Positions 1 through 7,803 of a stretch of DNA of 64,000 nucleotides are shown piece after piece (within the stretch, counting starts at the first letter, position 1; every line of letters begins with the position of its first letter). This DNA comes from Kribbella rubisoli. Lineage in GTDB: Bacteria > Actinomycetota > Actinomycetes > Propionibacteriales > Kribbellaceae. The notes under the pieces are model-generated. The model searched no databases. It saw only the letters and a program-made list of their open reading frames with translations, and was not told the DNA's origin. The DNA lies in contig NZ_SHKR01000012.1 of the NCBI RefSeq assembly GCF_004217145.1, forward strand, positions 1 through 64,000. The letters are read 5' to 3'. The position numbers and the translations under genes were made by a program.

Positions 1-39
1 CAACCAGCCGCAGCAGACCAGCACACTCCGCCGAAAACG

Positions 40-86
40 ACACGGCCCTCGCAACTCCTCAAATTGAGGTGTTGCGAGGACCGTGT
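40..86. repeat. Near-perfect 47-bp palindrome at the left edge
   Basis: Two 23-base arms (40-62 and 64-86) are complementary at 21 positions around a single central base. The right arm reads TTGAGGTGTTGCGAGGACCG and onward. The element overlaps the first possible GTG of the ABC gene at 69. It could be a large operator between divergent genes, a terminator hairpin from a gene left of the window, or a site where the transporter gene was broken. No T-run follows on the plus strand. Confidence 0.6.
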
Positions 87-1367
87 GAACCCGCCGTGAT
101 GCGGGGCCTTTCCGTTGGTGCAGCAGCGTGTACGGCGTTGATCGTGTCGTCGGTGTCCTTGCTGCTGGTCGACGTACCGCTGGGGCTCGGGGTGCTGATC
201 GGCGTACCGCTGCTGGTGCTGGGGATCCAGGCGATGTCGCCGCTGCTGACCCGTCGTACTTCGAGTCAGCAGGCTGCCGTCGCGGAGACGACTGCGCTGG
301 CTACGGACCTGGTCAGTGGACTGCGGACGCTGCGGGGGATCGGGGCACAGCACAACGCGGCTGCACGCTACCGGCACTCCAGCCAGGACACTCTGCGCGC
401 AACGTTGCGTGCGGCATCGACCAACGGACTGCAGGACGGCGTGACAACCGCGCTGAGCGGTCTGCTGCTGGCTGCTGTTGCTGGGGTAGCTGGGTGGTTC
501 GCACTGCATGGCCGGATCACGATCGGCGAACTGATCACCGTGGTCGGGCTGGCCCAGTTCATCGCCGAGCCGGTCGGCACACTGGGCTACGCAAGCCAGA
601 TATTCGCCAGAGCCCGCGCATCAGCCGGTCGCCTCGCGGCTGTCCTCTCTTCGCCTCCCCAGACTGTCACTGGCACCTCGACAGCTATCGACACCACGAA
701 GCCCCTCCTCACCTTGGAAGGCGTTTCGCACGGCACGCTCTCGTCGATATCCCTTGTGCTGCGGCCGGGTGAGTCCGTCGGCGTCCTCTGCTACGACCCC
801 CGCGACGCGGACGCCCTCCTGAACGTCGTGGCCGGCAGGGCTCCAGAGCACACCGGCACGGTGCTCGTCGGCGGCACCGTATTGGAAGAGCTGGACGTTG
901 ATCTGCTGCGGCGAACCGTGTTGCTGGAGCGCCACGAGACGGACCTCTTCGAAGGCACGCTGCGCACCAACCTCCTGGCAGAGAGCGGCCTGGAGCGCGT
1001 GATGACCGCAGCCGGCGCCGCCGACCTCATCGAAGAGCTGGACCGTCCACTCGCCGACCGCGGCCAGGCTCTGTCGGGCGGGCAGCGCCAGCGACTCGGT
1101 CTGGCGCGCGCATTACTGGCCGAGCCGCCACTGCTCGTGCTGCACGACCCGAGTACTGCGGTCGATGCGGTGACCGAGGAATCGCTGGCGGAGGGACTTG
1201 CCGAGGAGCGAAGAGGCCGGACCACGCTGGTGTTGACGAGCAGCCCAGCGCTGTTGGGAAAGATGGGTCGGGTAGTGGTGATCGACGAGGGGCACGTGGT
1301 TGCTGAGGGCATCCATTCGGAGCTGGCTTCGTCGGACGTGGTCTATCAGGAGGCGGTACTGCGATGA
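69..1367 (+). CDS. ABC exporter subunit with degenerate ATP site, N-terminally incomplete
   Basis: This is the first half of a heterodimeric ABC exporter. Residues 1-200 are the distal part of an exporter membrane domain, and residues 210-432 are the nucleotide-binding domain. The Walker A segment (GVLCYDPRDADALLNVV) has no GK[ST]. The signature LSGGQRQR is intact. Walker B reads LLVLHDPSTAVD, so the usual Asp-Glu is His-Asp. Family members are near 570-600 residues, so roughly the first 130-150 are missing. The frame stays open to the window edge, but the residues upstream of about position 100 do not resemble a transporter. The ATG at 99 is an alternative start. The stop overlaps the next ATG by 4 bp, which supports a two-subunit complex. 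Whether the gene is truly truncated or only cut by the window cannot be decided here. Confidence 0.8.
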   Translation: MLRGPCEPAVMRGLSVGAAACTALIVSSVSLLLVDVPLGLGVLIGVPLLVLGIQAMSPLLTRRTSSQQAAVAETTALATDLVSGLRTLRGIGAQHNAAARYRHSSQDTLRATLRAASTNGLQDGVTTALSGLLLAAVAGVAGWFALHGRITIGELITVVGLAQFIAEPVGTLGYASQIFARARASAGRLAAVLSSPPQTVTGTSTAIDTTKPLLTLEGVSHGTLSSISLVLRPGESVGVLCYDPRDADALLNVVAGRAPEHTGTVLVGGTVLEELDVDLLRRTVLLERHETDLFEGTLRTNLLAESGLERVMTAAGAADLIEELDRPLADRGQALSGGQRQRLGLARALLAEPPLLVLHDPSTAVDAVTEESLAEGLAEERRGRTTLVLTSSPALLGKMGRVVVIDEGHVVAEGIHSELASSDVVYQEAVLR

Positions 1368-3151
1368 ACCTGCTTCCTGTTGCTGGTCCGCGCGCGACGT
1401 GGTCCGTTCTGTGGCGGGAGATCCGGCGGCTGCCGGTCCTGTCCTTGCTCGCGGCTGTAGTGATCACCGGGGCCAGTGCGGCCGGGCTGGTTGCGCCGTG
1501 GGCGCTTGGCCGGCTGATCGACGACATCTCGGGTGGCGGTGACCGGTCCGCGATCGTGCGCGTGGTGGTCATGATCGGCGTGGCGGCGGTGGTGTCCGGC
1601 GTACTGACTGCGCTTGGCGTGACCCTGGTGGCGCGGGTCGGTGAGACCGTGCTGGCGCGGATTCGTGAGAAGGTGCTCGATCGGGTGCTGCAGTTGCCCG
1701 CGCCGGTGCTGGAGAAGGTGCGGACGGGTGACCTGCTCTCGCGGGTCGGTGACGACGTGGCTTCGGTCGCGTCGGCGTTGACCGAGGTCGGGCCGTCGGT
1801 GCTCGGTGCGGCGTTGACGATCGTGCTGACGGTGGGCGGGATGTTCGCGCTCGACTGGCGGCTCGGGCTGGCCGGGATGCTCGCCGTACCGATGTATTTC
1901 CTTGCGCTGCGGTGGTATCTGCGGCGGTCGGCGCCGTACTACAAGCAGGAGCGGGTGGCGCTGGGCGAGCGGTCCGAGGCGATCATCGCGTCGCTTCGAG
2001 GGAGTGCGACGGTCCGCGCGTACCGGCTCGAGGACCGGCAGTTGGAGAAGATCCGGGAGACGTCGGGGACGGCGCGAGACATCTCGATCACGGTGTTCCG
2101 GCTGTTCAGCTTCTTCTCGGCGCGGATCAACCATGCGGAGTTCACCGGGCTGACGGCGATCCTCGTGACCGGATTCTTCCTCGTGCGTGCGGATGCGGTG
2201 ACGGTGGGCGCGGTGACGGCGGCGGCGTTGTACTTCCACCGGTTGTTCAACCCGGTCAACGTCGTACTGATGGAGTTCGACCAGATCCAGACTGCTGCCG
2301 CGGGTATGTCCCGCTTGGCCGGCGTACTCGAGATCGAAGCTTCCCCGGAACCGCCCGCCGGTCCCGGGCCTGCCGACGCATCGCTCGAGCTCGTTGACAT
2401 CTCCCACAACTACGACGGTCCGGAGGTCGTTAGCGGGGTTTCGCTGCGGTTCGAACCAGGTGAACGAGTCGCACTGGTGGGGGCGAGCGGTGCTGGGAAG
2501 ACCACGCTGGCAGCTATTGCAGCAGGCGTTCTGGCGCCGTCAGCCGGCACCGTGAAGCTTGGCGGCGTCGACATCCGCGACCTAGGCGACGATCGGACCC
2601 GCGCCCAGGTCGCGCTGCTCAGCCAAGAGGTGCATGTCTTCTCCGGCCCACTGGTCGAGGACGTACGGCTAGCACGACCTGCTGCGACGGCTGACGAGGT
2701 GGAAGCGGCGCTGGACCGCGTCGAGGCACTGGGGTGGGTACGTGCGCTGCCAGAAGGCCTGGAGACGGTCGTAGGTGAGAACGGTCATCAGTTGACCGGT
2801 GCGCAGGCGCAGCAACTCGCCTTCGCGCGCCTGGTACTGGCTGATCCGCCGGTTGCTGTGCTGGATGAGGCGACGGCGGAAGCGGGCAGCGCGGGCGCAC
2901 GCGAGCTGGAGCGAGCCAGCGCAGCCGCGACTGTCGGCCGGACCACCCTGGTCGTCGCGCACCGGTTGACGCAGGCTGAGCAGGCAGACCGGATCGTTGT
3001 GCTCGACCAGGGGCGGGTGGTCGAGTCAGGAACACATGCGGGTCTGCTGGCCGCCGGTGGGCGCTACGCGCAGCTATGGCGAAGCTGGACCGGTACGTCT
3101 ACGCCTGATCGGCTAGGAGCGCGAACGACACCAGCCAGTGCGTCGACATGA
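1364..3151 (+). CDS. ABC exporter subunit with canonical Walker A/B
   Basis: This is a full-length type IV ABC exporter half of 595 residues: a six-helix membrane domain (about 30-320) and a nucleotide-binding domain (about 345-575). Walker A is GASGAGKTT, Walker B is VAVLDEATAE with the catalytic Glu, and the switch His lies in VVAHRL. Its signature motif is degenerate (LTGAQAQQ instead of LSGGQ). This complements the upstream subunit, which has a good signature and no Walker A, so the predicted dimer has one competent and one dead ATP site. The ATG lies inside the preceding stop (ATGA). The substrate is unknown; drug, lipid or peptide export are the usual roles. The last 53 bp overlap the convergent DUF2891 gene. 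Confidence 0.9.
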   Translation: MNLLPVAGPRATWSVLWREIRRLPVLSLLAAVVITGASAAGLVAPWALGRLIDDISGGGDRSAIVRVVVMIGVAAVVSGVLTALGVTLVARVGETVLARIREKVLDRVLQLPAPVLEKVRTGDLLSRVGDDVASVASALTEVGPSVLGAALTIVLTVGGMFALDWRLGLAGMLAVPMYFLALRWYLRRSAPYYKQERVALGERSEAIIASLRGSATVRAYRLEDRQLEKIRETSGTARDISITVFRLFSFFSARINHAEFTGLTAILVTGFFLVRADAVTVGAVTAAALYFHRLFNPVNVVLMEFDQIQTAAAGMSRLAGVLEIEASPEPPAGPGPADASLELVDISHNYDGPEVVSGVSLRFEPGERVALVGASGAGKTTLAAIAAGVLAPSAGTVKLGGVDIRDLGDDRTRAQVALLSQEVHVFSGPLVEDVRLARPAATADEVEAALDRVEALGWVRALPEGLETVVGENGHQLTGAQAQQLAFARLVLADPPVAVLDEATAEAGSAGARELERASAAATVGRTTLVVAHRLTQAEQADRIVVLDQGRVVESGTHAGLLAAGGRYAQLWRSWTGTSTPDRLGARTTPASAST

Positions 3152-4067
3152 AGTCCCCGCCGGTCACCGTAGGCAGCACAGCCTCCACCTGACGGTCCGC
3201 CGCGGCCCGCAGTACGTCGGCAACCTCCGGCAGTGCGGGCGCCAGCGTCCGCAGTTGCCATGCCCTGCTCAGCGCCAGTCCTGCCAAGTGCGACAGTTGG
3301 CCGTCGCCCGAGTCATCGGTAGCCGGCACCTCGAGCAGGCCCTGATGTCTACCCTCCTGGCCGAGTCCTGGGAGGAACGCGGACAGCCAGTCCTTGAACT
3401 CCCCACCCGGCAGCACCCGCCGCATCAACTCTGCCTCCGACAGCGCCGGCGAGAGGAAGTCAGTGCCGGACGGCTCAAACCGTGTGTCATAAGCGGTATC
3501 GCCCCCGAACCACTCCACCGCCCGCGCCTTCGCGGCCTCCACCACGTCGGCCCGGCCGAGCTCGTCGTACGCCTCAATCAGCAACGCGAGAGCGAAGGCG
3601 GTGTTGAGGTGCACGCCGTGCCGCACCGGGTACGCCTGCTTCGGCAACCACGCCAGTACCAGGTCGGCGATCACGTCACCGAGCGGAGCCAGCGCCTCCG
3701 CCCACTTCGTCGTACGGCCCGATGCGACCAGCATGGCCGCCCAGGCCCAGCCGTACGGCCGCTCGTAGCCTGGCCGGGCCTTGAGGTAGGCGGCTTCGAC
3801 AGCGATGTTCTCCGGCGTCAGACGCCGGTCCAGCAGGTCAGCGGGCCGTTGGCCGACCTGCTCCGGTGCCAGCTTCAGCAGCTGCGTCAGGGACCACTGC
3901 ATGTGAGCGCTGGAGTGCCAGTCATATGACCCGTGGAAGGCCGGGAACAGGCGGTCCGGCGTCACGTCGACGTCGTCCGGGCCGAGAGAGGCGTGGGAGG
4001 AACCGTACGGGTACGGAGTCTCGAGCACCTGGCAGGCGATGTCGGCCCAGGCGGCGGCGTACTTCAT
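3099..4067 (-). CDS. DUF2891 family protein
   Basis: This soluble 322-residue protein has no signal peptide or membrane segment. It is rich in Trp and His (FHGSYDWHSSAHMQW, YGWAWAAML), typical of DUF2891, an alpha-rich family that resembles glycan-active alpha/alpha barrels. Its biochemical function is not established. The ATG at 4067 was chosen because AAGGAG lies 5-10 bases upstream, within the end of the DUF979 gene, and because the sequence from MKYAAAWADIA onward fits the family; a longer in-frame start lacks support. It is the last gene of an operon with two DUF969/DUF979 membrane proteins, so it probably acts on whatever that pair transports. Confidence 0.8.
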   Translation of the reverse strand: MKYAAAWADIACQVLETPYPYGSSHASLGPDDVDVTPDRLFPAFHGSYDWHSSAHMQWSLTQLLKLAPEQVGQRPADLLDRRLTPENIAVEAAYLKARPGYERPYGWAWAAMLVASGRTTKWAEALAPLGDVIADLVLAWLPKQAYPVRHGVHLNTAFALALLIEAYDELGRADVVEAAKARAVEWFGGDTAYDTRFEPSGTDFLSPALSEAELMRRVLPGGEFKDWLSAFLPGLGQEGRHQGLLEVPATDDSGDGQLSHLAGLALSRAWQLRTLAPALPEVADVLRAAADRQVEAVLPTVTGGDFMSTHWLVSFALLADQA

Positions 4068-4075
4068 AGCACTCC

Positions 4076-5047
4076 TTAGAACGCGAAGATGTACATGATG
4101 ACGATGTTGCAAGCCAGCAAGGGGATCGCAGTCGGGATCTGGGCCTTGATCGGCCCGTACTGATCCTTCATCTCCAATAGGGCTGCTGGAACCAGGTTGA
4201 AGTTGGCGGCCATCGGCGTACAGAGCGTGCCGCAGAAGCCGGCCAGCATGCCGACCGCGAACACGACCGCCGGTGTGCCGTGGAACTGCTGCACCAGCAA
4301 CGGCCAGCCGACCGCGGCCGTCATCACCGGGAACGCCGCGAACGCGTTGCCCATGATGATCGTGAAGATCGCCATGCCGATGCAGTACAGGGCGACGGCA
4401 GCGATCAGCGATCCCTTGGGAATCAGGTGATCCGTGACGCGGCCGACAGCCTTGCCGACACCGGACGCCGTGAACAGCAGGCCGAGCGTAGCGAGCATCT
4501 GCGGCAGGATCGCGGCCCAGCCGATGTGTTCGAGCAGCCGTCGCCCCTCATGCAGCGGTACTGCGGGGGACCTCGGCCGGAACAGGACCATGCCGACGGC
4601 CAGCGCGAGGATCGAGGCGACGCCGAGGCCGATGATCGTGGCCGAGCCGGTCTCGAGCAGGGGCTTGCCGTTGCCGAGCTTCACCTTGGCGAGCCAGGCG
4701 CCGAAGATCGCCGCGACCACCGGGATCACGAGCGCCGGCAGGAAGAGCTTGTTGCCGAACCGGTCGGCGAAGCGGGCCCGCTGCTCCGGCGTCGTCGTAC
4801 GCTCCTGACCGCGGCCGGGGAAGCCCGCGCCGGCGAGTGCCGCGATACCGATCACCGCGATGCCGAGCAGCCAGGACGGCGCCTGCTTGTGCACCACGAA
4901 CGTGCCGTAGCAGAACGACAGTCCGAGGATGCCCCAGAACGCCGCGCTGCCGAGGCGCTTGCGGTTGGTCCGGTCGGTGAAGGCCTGCATCGCGATCAGC
5001 AGGAAGAAGATCCCGCACAGCCAGTAGAACCACTCGACCTTGATCAC
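4076..5047 (-). CDS. DUF979 family membrane permease
   Basis: This 323-residue integral membrane protein has about nine or ten hydrophobic helices and ends in a hydrophobic tail (NIVIMYIFAF). It matches DUF979, the regular partner of DUF969. From memory of comparative genomics, the pair is found near pyroglutamyl peptidase or 5-oxoprolinase genes in other bacteria and is suspected to be a 5-oxoproline or related carboxylate transporter. No such enzyme is in this window. The GTG at 5047 overlaps the DUF969 stop as GTGA and follows a GAGGAGG ribosome-binding site. Upstream in-frame residues are Arg/Gly-rich antisense-like sequence and were discarded. Confidence 0.82.
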   Translation of the reverse strand: MIKVEWFYWLCGIFFLLIAMQAFTDRTNRKRLGSAAFWGILGLSFCYGTFVVHKQAPSWLLGIAVIGIAALAGAGFPGRGQERTTTPEQRARFADRFGNKLFLPALVIPVVAAIFGAWLAKVKLGNGKPLLETGSATIIGLGVASILALAVGMVLFRPRSPAVPLHEGRRLLEHIGWAAILPQMLATLGLLFTASGVGKAVGRVTDHLIPKGSLIAAVALYCIGMAIFTIIMGNAFAAFPVMTAAVGWPLLVQQFHGTPAVVFAVGMLAGFCGTLCTPMAANFNLVPAALLEMKDQYGPIKAQIPTAIPLLACNIVIMYIFAF

Positions 5048-5757
5048 CGGGCCACCTCCTCGTCCTCGTCCTCGGCCTCGGCGTCGGCCTGAGCGGCCAT
5101 CTTGTCGAGCGTGCGATCCAGCAGCCACAGCCGCGAGCCGTGGATGAGCAGCGCGCAGATACCGGTCGGGATCGCCCAGACGGCGATGTCGATCGCTTCG
5201 AGTTTCAGGCCGTACGTCGTGTCGACGAAGCCGGTGATCAGCAGGATCGAGCCGATCGCGACGAAGATGTCCTCACCGAAGAAGACCCCGACGGTGTCGG
5301 CGCTGGCCGCGAAGCCCTTGATCTTCTCCTGCATCTTCTCCGGCAACTTGCCGTACTTGCGCTCGGCCGCACCGGCGGCCATCGGATGGATCAGCGGGCG
5401 GACGGCCTGCGCGTAGCCGCCGATGCTGGTCAGGCCGACCGCGGCGGTGCCTTGCCGGATCAGCATGTAGAGGGCCAGCAATCGGCCCGTGGTGAGGACC
5501 TTGAGTTTGCTGATCAGCTTGCGGGCCTGGTGTTGCAGGCCGTAGCGCTCGATCAGACCGATGACGGGCAGAGTGACGATGAAGACGGTGACGGACCGGC
5601 TACCGGCGAAGCCGTCGCCGAACGCGTTCAGGATCTTGACCGGAGACAGGCCGCCGATGAGGCCGGCCACGATCCCGGCCGCGGTGACGACCAGCATCGA
5701 GTTGATCCGGAGCGCGAACCCGACGACCACCACCGCAATGGCGAGCAGAACCCACAT
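5044..5757 (-). CDS. DUF969 family membrane permease
   Basis: This is a 237-residue membrane protein with about six helices, a loop with FAASADTVGVFFGEDIF, and an acidic tail (AEAEDEDEEVAR). It belongs to DUF969, which nearly always precedes DUF979. The two likely form one secondary transporter. The ATG at 5757 was chosen for the strong GGGAGGA ribosome-binding site and because MWVLLAIAVV begins the first helix. It is the first gene of the DUF969-DUF979-DUF2891 operon. A GntR-like palindrome lies about 45 bases upstream. The substrate is not shown by the sequence. Confidence 0.82.
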   Translation of the reverse strand: MWVLLAIAVVVVGFALRINSMLVVTAAGIVAGLIGGLSPVKILNAFGDGFAGSRSVTVFIVTLPVIGLIERYGLQHQARKLISKLKVLTTGRLLALYMLIRQGTAAVGLTSIGGYAQAVRPLIHPMAAGAAERKYGKLPEKMQEKIKGFAASADTVGVFFGEDIFVAIGSILLITGFVDTTYGLKLEAIDIAVWAIPTGICALLIHGSRLWLLDRTLDKMAAQADAEAEDEDEEVAR

Positions 5758-5800
5758 GGTTCCTCCCGGAGGGACAGGGCGATTCCGCTCACCATAGGAG

Positions 5801-5813
5801 ATTGTTGAACGAT
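5801..5813. promoter_or_regulatory. Putative GntR-type operator
   Basis: ATTGTTGAACGAT is a 13-bp imperfect palindrome (10 of 13 positions symmetric), and a related half-site, ATTCGAACAAAT, lies about 14 bases further upstream. It sits directly upstream of the DUF969 operon. The spacing and core resemble operators of FCD-type GntR repressors. No gntR gene is in the window. Confidence 0.4.
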
Positions 5814-5856
5814 CCTGCAATGCATCATTCGAACAAATTTGCCTCTGACAGACGAA

Positions 5857-5888
5857 AACGCGCCGTGACCACGTGGGTCCGGCGCGTT
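5857..5888 (-). terminator. Intrinsic terminator of ung
   Basis: Inverted repeat AACGCGCCG / CGGCGCGTT with a 14-base loop lies 18 bases beyond the ung stop. Read on the minus strand it is followed by TTTTCGTCTG, a partial T-run. Confidence 0.7.
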
Positions 5889-5905
5889 GTCGAGCGTGCT
5901 GAGGG

Positions 5906-6583
5906 CTAGGGGAGACGCCAGTCGACCGGGCTGGCGCCCTGCTGCTCCAGGAGGGCGTTGACCCGGCTGAACGGGCGGGAGCCGAAGAAGCCGCGGTCCG
6001 CGGACATGGGGCTCGGGTGGGCGCTTTCGACGTACGGCGTGCTGCCCAGCATCGGCTTGAGCGTCTGGGCGTCGCGGCCCCAGAGGATCGCGACCAGCGG
6101 GCCGCCGCGGTCGACCAGTGCGTGGATCGCCTGCTCGGTGACGCTCTCCCAGCCCTTGCCGCGGTGCGCGCCGGACTTGCCCGGCTGCACGGTCAGCACT
6201 CTGTTGAGCATCAGGACACCCTGCTCGGCCCACGGCGTCAGGTCACCGTTGGACGGCGCCGGTACGCCGACGTCCGCCATCAGCTCGCGGTAGATGTTCG
6301 CCAGGCTCCGCGGAATCGGCCGTACGTCGGGAGCCACCGAGAAGCTGAGCCCCACCGGGTGTCCGGGCGTCGGGTACGGATCCTGGCCGACCACCAGCAC
6401 CTTCACCTGCTGCAGCGGCTGCTGGAACGCGCGCAACACGTTCTCACCCGCCGGCAGATAGGCCCGTCCCGCAGCAATCTCGCCGCGCAGGAACTCACCC
6501 ATCTTCGCGACCGTGTCCTCGACCGGCGCCAAAGCATCGGCCCAGTCCGGCGCCACCAGATCCGTCAACGTCTTAGGACTCAC
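5906..6583 (-). CDS. ung: Uracil-DNA glycosylase, family 1
   Basis: The product removes uracil from DNA at the first step of base-excision repair. The 225-residue protein has the water-activating motif GQDPYP (catalytic Asp near residue 68), the Ser-Pro-rich loop around GLSFSV, and the minor-groove loop HPSPMS near residue 190, all diagnostic of family 1. Length and order match the family. The GTG at 6583 is the first start that gives a family-like N-terminus ([17 protein letters not shown]), preceded by a weak GGCGGG. The longer open frame upstream is low-complexity Arg/Pro sequence. The gene is monocistronic, bounded by terminators on both sides. Confidence 0.95.
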   Translation of the reverse strand: MSPKTLTDLVAPDWADALAPVEDTVAKMGEFLRGEIAAGRAYLPAGENVLRAFQQPLQQVKVLVVGQDPYPTPGHPVGLSFSVAPDVRPIPRSLANIYRELMADVGVPAPSNGDLTPWAEQGVLMLNRVLTVQPGKSGAHRGKGWESVTEQAIHALVDRGGPLVAILWGRDAQTLKPMLGSTPYVESAHPSPMSADRGFFGSRPFSRVNALLEQQGASPVDWRLP

Positions 6584-6689
6584 CCGCCACAGTTTCGCAG
6601 CACCCCGCCCCACTGCGCACCCCGGGTTGTCGCCCACTGTTCGCGTGTCGCTCAAACGCTGGTGTTGCCACGCAGGGTACAAAGGTCGC

Positions 6690-6719
6690 GGCCCCGCAAA
6701 GGTATGAGCTTGCGGGGCC
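6690..6719. terminator. Bidirectional terminator hairpin
   Basis: Perfect 10-bp stem GGCCCCGCAA / TTGCGGGGCC with a 10-base loop, just beyond the DUF1990 stop. T-rich bases follow on both strands (TTTGCT on plus). It separates the DUF1990 transcript from ung. Confidence 0.75.
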
Positions 6720-6723
6720 TTTG

Positions 6724-7275
6724 CTATGGCGTTGCGAGCTGTTGCAGGGCGTTGGCGTAGCGGCGGGCGGCGTAGTGCTGGGCTTTGCGGGTGGCTGGGC
6801 CGGCCAGGCGGGTGTACCAGGTGGCGCCGCGGCTGTAGGCGCGGACGGTGAAGTAGATGCCGTCGGGGTCGCGGGTGACGACGAACGACTCCTCGCCGGA
6901 CTCGGGGTGGCCTTGGAGGGTGCCGTACGCGAAGCCGATGCGGTCCGGCTCGTTGACGGTCCACACGACTCGGCAGGGGACTGGCAAGCCGATGCGGTCG
7001 AGTGGCGACGGTCCGATCAGCAGTCCGGCTCCGAGACGCCCCAGCGAGTTCGTGCCGATCTGTGCAGGTACGTCGGTCGCAGTCATCGGCAGTCCGGCCG
7101 CAGGCTGCATCCGCCAACTCAGCAACGCATCCGCGGCCCGGTGGAACACCTCATCCCCTTCCCCGATCCGCTGGCGATACTCCAACCGGTGATACCCCTC
7201 GGGCGTCTCGACGTACCGCGTCGACCCCACAACGTCATACGTGAGCCGCAACCCCGCCAGATCCTCTAGCCTCAT
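6724..7275 (-). CDS. DUF1990 family protein
   Basis: This 183-residue soluble protein has the family's characteristic pattern: [10 protein letters not shown] near the N-terminus, then [14 protein letters not shown], a central [37 protein letters not shown], and a C-terminal [18 protein letters not shown]1990 proteins are START-like in fold prediction and have no assigned activity. The ATG at 7275 overlaps the upstream stop by 4 bp. The upstream neighbour is a broken yndJ-like gene, the usual genomic partner of DUF1990, so this gene appears to be the surviving half of the pair. Confidence 0.85.
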   Translation of the reverse strand: MRLEDLAGLRLTYDVVGSTRYVETPEGYHRLEYRQRIGEGDEVFHRAADALLSWRMQPAAGLPMTATDVPAQIGTNSLGRLGAGLLIGPSPLDRIGLPVPCRVVWTVNEPDRIGFAYGTLQGHPESGEESFVVTRDPDGIYFTVRAYSRGATWYTRLAGPATRKAQHYAARRYANALQQLATP

Positions 7276-7803
7276 CCGACCCCTTCCCGCCACATCGCCA
7301 GCACGCCACACAACCCAAACCCAACCGCATTCGCCACACCGTGCGTGGCAACCATCCACTCCAACGGCAGGTACGGCGTGTTCACCACATGCCCCAGTGC
7401 CCAACTGACGGCCAACAGCATCGTGACGACCAACACTGAACCAGACACGACGAGCAGGACCGCAGTACTCCGGTCAGCTCGCCGCGAGCGCCGCCAGAGA
7501 CTCCAGCCAACCAACCACATCCCTGCGGTCAATACGACGGCTCCCGCAAGCTCCACGGGGTCACCGAGGAAGAACCCAAGCAGAACGAGCCCAGTGCCCA
7601 GCGGGACGCTGATAGCTGCCAAGCCGTCTGCAGACAGGTAGGCCATCAAAGCGGCCGCGCGGCAGCCAGAGCGACACAGCGCCCGGAACGGCGAACGCGA
7701 ACCACCAGCGGGTGCTGGTGGTTCGCGTCGGGAGCAGTGTGAGGCCGAGAGGTACGACGATGAGCATGCCCAGGCTCACCACCGCATGGACCAGGAAGAT
7801 CAA
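7272..7803 (-). pseudogene. yndJ-like membrane protein gene with internal deletion and frameshift
   Basis: Two consecutive reading frames together resemble the start and end of a YndJ-family membrane protein. The first frame (TTG at 7803, overlapping the LCP stop as TTGA) gives hydrophobic helices and then AVPGAVSLWLPRG. The second frame, entered near 7650, continues AAALMAYLSADGLAAISV and runs through GDPVELAGAVVLTAGMWLVG to WMVATHGVANAVGFGLCG. Family members have about 100 extra residues between these blocks. The junction lies in a GCGGCC-rich stretch. The simplest reading is an internal deletion plus frame change. A shorter functional protein from the second frame alone (TTG at 7649, 125 residues) cannot be excluded. 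Confidence 0.6.

Noticed and set aside
1346-2407. Long minus-strand open frame antisense to the second ABC subunit
   Set aside because: Arg/His/Pro-rich, no family pattern, no ribosome-binding site, and it lies opposite a conserved ABC exporter gene. It is a GC-bias shadow.
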